DNA from: Flavobacteriales bacterium
GTDB taxonomy: Bacteria; Bacteroidota; Bacteroidia; Flavobacteriales_F; PHOS-HE28
Assembly: GCA_016705545.1 (NCBI GenBank)
Contig: JADIYA010000029.1
Span: forward strand, 1-5,396
Direction of reading: 5' to 3'
DNA: 5,396 nt
Position 1 is the first letter of the stretch. Each line of letters begins with the position of its first letter. Made by a program: the position numbers and the translations under genes. Shown piece by piece: positions 1 to 5,396 of the stretch. Under the pieces are notes generated by a model. It was not told the origin of the DNA and did not search any database. It saw only the letters and a list, made by a program, of their open reading frames with translations.

Positions 1-1397
1 CTGTTCTGGCCCCTTGATCGGCGCTCGCACCGCTTGGGCAACCTCTGGCTGCTGGCGGCCAGCATGTTCTTCTACGGCTGGTGGGACTGGCGCTTCCTTG
101 GGCTGGTGTTCTTCAGCGGTGCCTTGGATTACGTGGCCGCACTCGGCATCGCGCACGCGAAAAGCCCTCGTGGCCGGAAGCAATGGCTCGCAGCAAGCCT
201 GATCGGCAACCTGGGCTCATTGGGCTTCTTCAAGTACTGGATTTTCTTCGTTCTGTCGGCCTTAGCGATGCCTTTCCCTTTGGGACAGCCATTCAGCCCA
301 ACCACGCTGGGCATCGTGCTGCCGGTGGGAATCAGCTTCTACACCTTCCAGAGCCTGAGCTACACCATCGATGTGTACCGCGGGCAGCTGCGCGCCGAGC
401 GTGACCCTGTGGCCTTCGGCGCATACCTGATGTTCTTCCCGCAGCTGGTGGCGGGCCCGATCGAGCGCGGCACAGCCTTGTTGCCGCAATTCCAGAAGAG
501 GCGGGTGTTCGATTACACCCAGGCCATCGATGGCTCCCGGCAGATGCTCTGGGGCTTCTTCAAGAAGATCGTGATCGCCGACCAATGCGCCCCGATCGTT
601 GACCGATCTTCAACGACCATGCAGCGAGCGGCGGCGGTGAGCTCGCCTTCGCCGCCATCCTCTTCGCCTTCCAGATGCGGTGATTTCTGCGGGTACTCCG
701 ATATCGCCATCGGAGCGGCCCGGCTCTTCGGCATCTCGCTGATGCGGAATTTCGCGTACCCTATTTCGCACGGGACATCGCTGAGTTCTGGCGACGGTGG
801 CACATCTCGCTGAGCACCTGGTTCCGCGACTACCTCTACATCCCCTTGGGCGGGAGCCAAGGGTCGATGAGCAACCGCGTTCGAAACACCTTCATCATCT
901 TCCTGGTGAGCGGTTTCTGGCATGGCGCCAACTACACCTTCGTGGCATGGGGCGCGCTCCATGCCTTGTTCTTCCTTCCGCTGCTCCTGCAGGGAACCAA
1001 CCGCAAACGATTGTCCGCGCCCGAAGGCTGGCTACCCTCCCCGGGCGATGCACTGCGCATGATCATCACCTTCGCCCTGGTGGATCTGGCGTGGATCTTC
1101 TTCCGCGCCCCTGACCTATCCACAGCATTGGAGATCGTTCAACAGATCCCGACAGGCCTGGCCGCCCACCCCGGCCAATTGGCGCTGCTTGCCCGGGACC
1201 TTCTCACCCGTGGGCCCATGCCTTTCGTTTGGGCGATGCTTGCCGTCGAATGGTTGCAGCGAAGCCACGCGCATGGGCTGGCGGCGATTGAACGTACGCT
1301 TCCGCGCAGCATCCGGTGGGCCGTGTACTATGCGCTCGCGATCGCGTCGCTCGTGCACACCGGCCGTGAGGTCTCCTTCATCTACTTCCAGTTCTGA
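1..1397 (+). CDS. MBOAT family O-acyltransferase (AlgI/DltB type), 5'-partial, broken by three small indels
   Basis: A polytopic inner-membrane enzyme of the AlgI/DltB/PatA type, which passes acyl (usually acetyl) groups across the membrane for O-acylation of a polysaccharide. The window opens inside the gene, probably 15-20 codons after the true start: frame 1 reads straight from base 1 and FFYGWWDWRFLGL (bases 67-105) is typical of the family N-terminus. Other hallmarks are FFPQLVAGPIERG (433-471), GYSDIAIG, WRRWHISLS with its conserved His at 801-803, and SGFWHGA with the putative catalytic His at 921-923; in AlgI these two histidines are the essential ones. Three indels interrupt the frame: about -1 at 605, -2 at 675-678 and -1 at 760-761. 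Between 606 and 674 the third frame reads IFNDHAASGGGELAFAAILF, and from 762 the same frame reads YFARDIAEFWRRWH through to TGA at 1395-1397. Allowing for these, the visible part is about 466 residues, normal for the family. The acyl acceptor cannot be told from sequence. Family assignment is very secure; whether the gene is intact in the cell is not. Confidence 0.93.
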
Positions 1398-1400
1398 AGC

Positions 1401-2309
1401 ATGAAGCAGTACCTGCGCCGTGCCTCGCTATTCCTGCTCCCCCTGCTGGTGGTGATAGCGCTCACCGAGCTGGCCTTGCGGAGGATCCCGAACGATTACC
1501 GGTACACGCACGACCTCCTGACCCAGCGCGGCGACAGCATCGAGCTGCTGATCCTGGGCAACTCGCATGCATACAACGGCATTGATCCCCAGGGATTCAG
1601 GAGCCCTGCCTACAATGCCGCGAACATCAGTCAGGACCATCGGCGCGATCTCGCGATCGCGGAGCAGTGCATCGGTCATCTGCCCCAACTGCGGTCCATC
1701 ATCATCCCGGTCTCCTATGCCTCCATCGGCGCCAGCATCGAGCATGGCCGCGAGCCGTGGCGCGTGAAGAACTATGTGATCCACATGGACATGCCCGAGC
1801 AAGCCTCCCGGCTCGACCATCGCTTCGAACTGCTCAACAACCGCAAGCCGGTGCTGCTGGCCATGCTGCGCGATCACCTGTTGCATGGCTTGGACAACCG
1901 CAGCTGCGGGGATCTCGGTGGCGCATTCAACCGGCCGAAGCCCGGATTGGATCTCCTTGCCGACGCCAAGAAGACCGCTGACCGGCATACCTGCAGCGAC
2001 CATGAACGGATCCTGGGGAATCTGAACCACTTGGAAGCCATCATCGCGCTCGCGGCCTTGCACGATGCGCGGGTCCACCTGTTCTTCCCACCGATGCATC
2101 CAGCCTACCTCAAGGAAGTGGATGATCGCCAGCTGCGGTTGGCCCGGGCCATCGGCCGCGATCTCGCGCACCGGCACGGCCATGTCAGCTACCACGACCT
2201 GTCCCATGACCCGCGCTTCCTCGAAGGGGACTTCAGCAACAGCGATCACGTGAGCGCTGCGGGCAACCGCAAGCTCACCGCGATACTCGCCGATACCCTC
2301 GGCCTTTGA
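1401..2309 (+). CDS. SGNH/GDSL-like membrane-anchored protein, MBOAT partner
   Basis: A 302-residue protein with an N-terminal hydrophobic anchor (about residues 9-26) followed by an SGNH-hydrolase-like domain expected on the outer face of the membrane. Block I is ILGNSHAYNGIDP with the candidate nucleophile Ser55 (codon 1563-1565). YNAANISQ near residue 71 resembles the Asn-containing block seen in AlgJ/DltD/DUF1574-type proteins. The C-terminal block DFSNSDHVSAAGN supplies candidate Asp282 and His283. Proteins of this kind commonly sit beside MBOAT genes and take part in moving the acyl group onto the glycan. ATG at 1401 lies three bases after the MBOAT stop, so the two are almost certainly co-transcribed and translationally coupled; no strong Shine-Dalgarno is visible. 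The frame is clean end to end, unlike its neighbours. It could be a catalytically active O-acetyltransferase or an accessory factor; the exact role is inference. Confidence 0.85.
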   Translation: MKQYLRRASLFLLPLLVVIALTELALRRIPNDYRYTHDLLTQRGDSIELLILGNSHAYNGIDPQGFRSPAYNAANISQDHRRDLAIAEQCIGHLPQLRSIIIPVSYASIGASIEHGREPWRVKNYVIHMDMPEQASRLDHRFELLNNRKPVLLAMLRDHLLHGLDNRSCGDLGGAFNRPKPGLDLLADAKKTADRHTCSDHERILGNLNHLEAIIALAALHDARVHLFFPPMHPAYLKEVDDRQLRLARAIGRDLAHRHGHVSYHDLSHDPRFLEGDFSNSDHVSAAGNRKLTAILADTLGL

Positions 2310-2335
2310 TCGCCTGCGGAGTCCCGAAGCACCAT

Positions 2336-3311
2336 TCAGTGACCCTTGCGCCAAGCACCATAGGCGCGCATCAGCCTCGGAAAGTGCAGTTGCAACCACC
2401 AGCGCGCGAAGGCGGAGGCTGATATGGCCATGCGGCACGCGCCCGGCATGCGCAAGGAACCATGCGGCGTTCTCACGATCGCCGGCGTGCATCGCGCATC
2501 GAAGCCATCGGTGATCTGCTTGGCCCAGCGGACCAGGGCGGCTGGCGCGAGCCGGTCAGTGGCCTGCCCATGCATCACTTCATACGCCAGCGCGATTCCG
2601 CGCATGGTGCGCAACTCGCCCATCACGCTCATGATACCGCCCTCGTGCACCCGGCGCACGCTCATGATCCGGTCAACGTAACCGATCGGGCCCTTCCGCG
2701 AAATGCACGTTGAGCGCCCAATCGCCGAAGGCGCGGTGCGGAAGGCTTCCGGGAACTCCTGCATTCCCTCCCAGCGCCAGATCACACCGGAGGTCGGGAT
2801 GAAGTTGGCCTCGGTGAGCTCTTCGAGGGGGAAGCGCGGCTTGGCCTTGGCGGGATCGAAGTAGGGCTGCTCCCGACCATCGTCCCACACATTCATCGCA
2901 TTGTGGAAGGCCAGCCCCAGGTCGGGCTCCGCCTCCATCTTCTCCACCATGATGCGCAGCCGCTGCGGATCGGGCCAGTAGTCGTCGCCGTCGATGTGGC
3001 ATAAGTAGCGGCCGCGCGCGTGGCGCAGGTTGTTGAGGAAGTTGTGCCTTCCCGTGGGCCGCCCATCGATGCGGATCATCTGATCGCGCCGGTGCAGGAA
3101 GAGGCGGATCCTGTCCGGGTGCTCCGCGGCATAGCGCTGGGCAATGGCGCGCGTGCCATCCGAACTATCGTCCTCGCCCAAGAGCACCTCGTAAGCGAAT
3201 GGGCATTGCTGCGCGAGGATGCTGTCGAGGCATGACTCCAAGAAGGCAGCATGCTGATAAGCGGTGACGAGATGGAAACGAGGGCGGGCTTTCCGGTTCA
3301 GCCTGATGCAT
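2336..3311 (-). CDS. Family 2 glycosyltransferase (GT-A fold), frame interrupted by several indels
   Basis: An inverting nucleotide-sugar glycosyltransferase of the GT2 type, probably cytoplasmic and acting in glycan assembly. Seen in order: VTAYQHAAFLESCLDSILAQ (N-terminal beta strand and helix), GEDDSSDGT (3152-3178, nucleotide binding), HIDGDDYWPDP with the metal-binding DxD-like motif (DGDDYW, 2975-2992), SGVIWRW, and VRRVHEGGI near the C-terminal end of the catalytic domain. The longest continuous frame begins at a TTG (3241), which is too late because it cuts off the first beta strand. An ATG at 3309-3311 starts MHQAEPESPP, and with single missing bases near 3282 and 3270 it runs on as LVSI-LVTAYQH. 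Another frame excursion lies between about 2730 and 2693, where FGDWALNVHFAE is read, and a possible third lies between about 2493 and 2420. Corrected length is about 326 residues, usual for this group. It ends 26 bases from the SGNH gene, convergently. Donor and acceptor are unknown. Confidence 0.88.
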
Positions 3312-3515
3312 GGCGATGATCAAAATGCAGGTATCAGGTGACAAGCGAATCCATGGCAACCATGTCCCACTCTTAGCGTTCAGCCACATTGCACCAATCC
3401 GATGCTGTAATGACCGACATGGCGACCATTTTCGACTGTTGTTACAGGCAATGGGTGATGTAATCCCAATGGACCCGCTTCGCCTAATTTCGGCGCCTAA
3501 ACACACACCGTTTCC
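3312..3515. other. Divergent intergenic spacer, likely holding both promoters
   Basis: This 204-base stretch separates the divergent starts of the glycosyltransferase (minus) and the beta-helix acetyltransferase (plus). No protein-like reading was recognised in it on either strand. GC is about 50% (30 of 60 bases in 3361-3420), lower than in the genes to the left. Promoters for both directions should lie here. I could not find a convincing consensus: TAATTTCG at 3485-3492, 24 bases before ATG 3516, is one mismatch from the Bacteroidota -7 element TAnnTTTG but lacks a clear -33 partner. Confidence 0.5.
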
Positions 3516-4103
3516 ATGCAGATTCCGGCATCCACCACCATTGGCGAAGGCACGACTTTCGGCGAGCATTGCGTGATTGGAGAGAATGTCCATATAGGAG
3601 CGCGGGTAAAGCTCGGCAACATGTGCGTGATTGAGGACAATACGACCCTTGGCGATGGCGTAAGCATGGATCATTTCTGCATCATCGGGGAGGAATGTTC
3701 AATCGGTGACGAAACCAAGATCCGGAGCCATGTCGAGCTTCGCAAACGGACGGTAGTGGGCAAAGGGTGCTACATCGACAGCGGGGTGAAATCCAGTGGA
3801 CTGAATCGCATCGGCGATAGGGTGACGCTGAGATACGATGCCATCATCGCACGAGGCTGCGATATAGACGATGACGCATATATCTGTCCGCAGGTGATGA
3901 CCAACAATCTCGATCACACCGGCAAAGAGGCAGGTGGTGCTAAGGTCGGAGCAGGATGCTTCATCGGAACCAACTCGACCATCGGTGCTGGAATCTCCTT
4001 GGCACCAAAGACGGTAATCGGTTCGAAGGCCATGGTGACCAAGACCATTGAGAAGGCGGGCGTGTACATCGGAGTGCCTGCAGTCCGAACACGGGACCTC
4101 TAA
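3516..4103 (+). CDS. Left-handed beta-helix (hexapeptide repeat) acetyltransferase, WbpD/WlbB-like
   Basis: A 195-residue acyl-CoA-dependent acetyltransferase of the LbH superfamily, expected to form cytoplasmic trimers. Hexapeptide repeats of the [IV]G-x4 kind run through residues 7-75 (TIGEGTTFGEHCVIGENVHI) and again at about 95-125 and 143-178 (KVGAGCFIGTNSTIGAGI). The loop QVMTNNLDHTGK between the repeat blocks resembles the loop in sugar-nucleotide N-acetyltransferases of the WbpD/WlbB group, and the C-terminal VYIGVPAVRTRDL matches the usual G(V/N)PA closing motif. ATG 3516 begins right at the repeat domain with no Shine-Dalgarno; no earlier start fits better. The stop at 4101-4103 is 4 bases from the end of the convergent LpxD-like gene. 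With a DegT-type aminotransferase nearby, N-acetylation of an amino-sugar nucleotide is the best guess, but serine or O-acetyltransferase activity on another sugar cannot be excluded. The frame is intact. GC is about 52%, lower than the left-hand genes. Confidence 0.85.
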   Translation: MQIPASTTIGEGTTFGEHCVIGENVHIGARVKLGNMCVIEDNTTLGDGVSMDHFCIIGEECSIGDETKIRSHVELRKRTVVGKGCYIDSGVKSSGLNRIGDRVTLRYDAIIARGCDIDDDAYICPQVMTNNLDHTGKEAGGAKVGAGCFIGTNSTIGAGISLAPKTVIGSKAMVTKTIEKAGVYIGVPAVRTRDL

Positions 4104-4107
4104 TCCC

Positions 4108-5055
4108 CTAACCACTTTCCTTCGGCTTGGGAACTCCCTTCCTCGGGTTCTCGGATGGCTTCAACTCCTTGGCGGGAACCCCAGCCACTACTGTATCCGG
4201 CACAATGACATCGGATACGACTGCCGCACCATTGCCCACTACCGTGCGCGGTGCGAGCTTGGCGTGCGAGCGGACGCTGCATCCCGAGCCTAAAAAGCTC
4301 CCTGATCCGATTCGGGCGCTGCCCGCGATGCTCACATTGTTCGCGAGATGACAATCATCCTCCAGCACCACGCTATGGCCAAGCATTGAGCCGGGTGCGA
4401 TCCTGCAACGATGCCCAACTGAAGTCGCTTCATTGAAGAGACCTCTGACTATGCCTACATGCGCGCCGAGGAAGACATCATCTCCGATCCAAACGCGACC
4501 TCCTTGCGGCAACGTCACCTGATTGCCTTCCTCATCCCAGACCCATACAGCCCCAGAAACACCAATGGCGCAATGCGTCTCGATTCTGACTCGCGTTCCA
4601 ATCATGCAGTCATCGTGAATCACTGCATGGGCGCCCACTACTGTATCGGCGCCAATTCCCGATCTGCCAATGACCGCATATGGTCCGACTTGCACATTCG
4701 GGGCCAGGATAGCTTCAGGATGGATGATGGCCGTTGAATGCACCGAGGAAGCAGGAATTGAGCTGAACAGCGTAGAACACAGCTTCAGAACACAATCTGC
4801 GGGTCAGCTTCAATCACGAGGAAGGAAAGGTCTGCGCGATGCTGGTCGACTGCTTCCGCTCGGCATAGAATGACCGAATCATGCATGTCGCGCAGCGCCA
4901 GAGGGTCTTTGCCGGAGAAATAATAAAGCGTGCGCGGCTCCAAGTGAAAGAGGCTACCAACTCGGTCAACTTAGCGGCTCTCCAACCCACCGGTAGGAAT
5001 AGCCCAAAGCCGCCAAGAGCTGCTGCACTTGCCCGATTTCCACTCGGTTATTCAT
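4108..5055 (-). CDS. LpxD-like N-acyltransferase, full-length when two indels are allowed
   Basis: A left-handed beta-helix acyltransferase related to LpxD, with an LpxD-like N-terminal domain. The continuous frame (4108-4743, 211 residues, beginning at a GTG) holds the helix: IIHPEAILAPNVQVGPYAVIG, then GHSVVLEDDCHLANNVSIAGS, then VVAGVPAKEL. The His of GHSV (codon 4375-4377) lines up, from memory, with the catalytic His239 of E. coli LpxD. Upstream, reading resumes in a neighbouring frame after a single missing base at about 4787: DLSFLVIEADPQIVF runs into LKLCSTLFSSIPASSVHS. That frame reaches back through LEPRTLYYFSGKDPLALRD to about 4967, where a +1 or -2 shift joins it to MNNRVEIGQVQQLLAALGY, starting at ATG 5053-5055. 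Corrected length is about 316 residues, close to LpxD. It is probably the last gene of an operon with the aminotransferase. The substrate is likely an amino-sugar nucleotide rather than lipid A precursor, given the setting; this is inference. Confidence 0.85.
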
Positions 5056-5273
5056 CACCTTGGCTCAGTGCATGACCAACCCGGCCATCATCCATTTTAC
5101 AAGTACGCTCCATCACTCTTTCACGGAGTCAATTGACCTGAGTCAGTTTCAATACAGTCGACCATGAGAGTGCAGAGATACGTGCTCGGCTCAATGCGCG
5201 CTGGGATTTTTGCCTTGAGCGCGAGCGCGCGATGCGTGCGCCGGAGCAGATCGTAATGCAGGTATGGATCCAT
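5048..5273 (-). CDS. Putative small hypothetical protein between aminotransferase and LpxD-like genes
   Basis: Not recognised. ATG at 5271-5273 opens a 50-codon frame (MDPYLHYDLLRRTHRALALK ... DCIETDSGQL) that stops at 5121-5123. A +1 or -2 shift near 5129 would carry it into LRERVMERTCKMDDGRVGHA, ending at TAA 5048-5050, for about 74 residues in all. Support is positional: the ATG starts 2 bases after the aminotransferase stop, and the TAA overlaps the LpxD-like ATG in the 8-base string ATGAATAA, both typical of tightly packed, translationally coupled operon genes. No transmembrane segment or known motif is visible; the protein looks soluble and rich in charged residues. Both pieces are short enough to be open by chance, and GC is low here (27 of 60 bases in 5101-5160), so existence of the gene is uncertain. 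Confidence 0.4.
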
Positions 5274-5275
5274 GG

Positions 5276-5396
5276 TCAATGCCTCACCCGTGCAGGCGAA
5301 GCGGTGGTTGCTTGCGGCCTTCCAGCCACTTGACGGATGAGCTTGGCGATGCGCTCCGCATCCGAATGCTCCAATCCCGGATAGAAAGGCAGGCAG
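5276..5396 (-). CDS. DegT/DnrJ/EryC1/StrS family sugar aminotransferase, C-terminal end only
   Basis: Only the last 39 or so codons are in the window. Reading inwards from the right edge gives CLPFYPGLEHSDAERIAKLI, which matches the C-terminal signature of PLP-dependent DegT/DnrJ/EryC1/StrS aminotransferases (LP-x-YPGL followed by an E-x-x-x-I helix). These enzymes move an amino group from glutamate to a keto sugar nucleotide, for example in the WbpE step of diamino-sugar synthesis. The straight frame ends at TGA 5276-5278. An alternative ending, KWLEGRKQPPLRLHG with TGA at 5284-5286, appears if one base is extra near 5332; it looks slightly more protein-like, so the exact C-terminus is unsettled. 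It is the first visible gene of the minus-strand operon running to 4108. GC is high here (39 of 60 bases in 5281-5340). The family call rests on about 20 residues. Confidence 0.72.
   Translation of the reverse strand, partial: CLPFYPGLEHSDAERIAKLIRQVAGRPQATTASPARVRH

Noticed and set aside
600..765. Programmed ribosomal frameshifting in the MBOAT gene.
   Set aside because: There is no slippery heptamer with a downstream structure at the shift sites, the shifts differ in size, and three in a row would be unprecedented for this family.
2310..2335. Terminator between the convergent SGNH and glycosyltransferase genes.
   Set aside because: The 26-base gap contains no stable hairpin or T-run that I could find.
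1428..2492. Long minus-strand frame of 354 codons opposite the SGNH gene.
   Set aside because: It lies antisense to a clear SGNH-type gene, and its translation has no recognisable fold. GC-rich coding DNA often leaves such open antisense frames. Only its first 25 or so codons may matter, as a displaced part of the glycosyltransferase.
3442..3463. Inverted repeat TTACA ... TGTAA with a 12-base spacer in the divergent intergenic region, a possible operator.
   Set aside because: Five-base arms are expected by chance in 200 bases, and the flanks do not extend the symmetry.
3485..3492. TAATTTCG as a Bacteroidota-type -7 promoter element for the gene at 3516.
   Set aside because: One mismatch, no convincing -33 element at the right spacing, and the host phylum is itself uncertain.
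3165..3674. Minus-strand frame of 169 codons spanning the divergent spacer.
   Set aside because: It is antisense to the start of the beta-helix gene and crosses the spacer without protein-like sequence. Only the MHQAEPESPP part, from 3311, belongs to a real gene.
5072..5164. Plus-strand frame starting MTNPAIIHFTS, which resembles the C-terminal NPAIIHFT-type motif of some glycosyltransferases.
   Set aside because: Only about nine residues fit, the frame stops after about 30 codons, and the DNA upstream is the antisense of the well-supported LpxD-like gene. Chance is the simpler reading.

Overview
This window is a piece of a cell-surface polysaccharide or amino-sugar locus from a Gram-negative bacterium. 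The LpxD-like acyltransferase, the membrane O-acyltransferase paired with an SGNH-type protein, and the general lack of clear Shine-Dalgarno sequences would fit a high-GC member of the Bacteroidota. That taxonomic placement is inference and weak.

Layout, left to right. (1) A membrane-bound O-acyltransferase (MBOAT, AlgI/DltB type) enters from the left edge and ends at 1397. Three bases later an SGNH/GDSL-like membrane-anchored partner starts (1401-2309), giving a two-gene O-acylation unit on the plus strand. (2) Convergent to it, 26 bases away, is a family 2 glycosyltransferase on the minus strand (2336 to about 3311). (3) A 204-base divergent spacer separates this from a plus-strand left-handed beta-helix acetyltransferase (3516-4103). 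(4) That gene converges, with a 4-base gap, on a minus-strand operon entering from the right edge: the C-terminus of a DegT/DnrJ/EryC1/StrS sugar aminotransferase (5276-5396), a putative small ORF of about 74 residues (5048-5273), and an LpxD-like N-acyltransferase (4108-5055). The last two overlap by 8 bases.

Together the right half looks like enzymes that aminate and then N-acylate a nucleotide sugar. The glycosyltransferase would add a sugar to a glycan, and the MBOAT/SGNH pair would O-acylate a surface or secreted polysaccharide. This joint reading is inference from families and neighbourhood.

The dominant unusual property is a run of small indels. At least nine, and perhaps twelve or thirteen, 1-2 base frameshifts break the MBOAT, glycosyltransferase, LpxD-like and small genes. 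In each case an adjacent frame carries on the same recognisable protein, and I see no substitution that creates a stop. This pattern suggests uncorrected sequencing or assembly indels, or very recent decay, more than old pseudogenes. Simple ORF calling therefore misses real gene ends: the LpxD-like gene is really about 316 residues rather than 211, and the glycosyltransferase starts near 3311 rather than 3241. GC content also falls from about 63-70% on the left to about 45-58% between roughly 3310 and 5200, then rises again at the right edge. I found no RNA gene, CRISPR array, insertion sequence or convincing new system.
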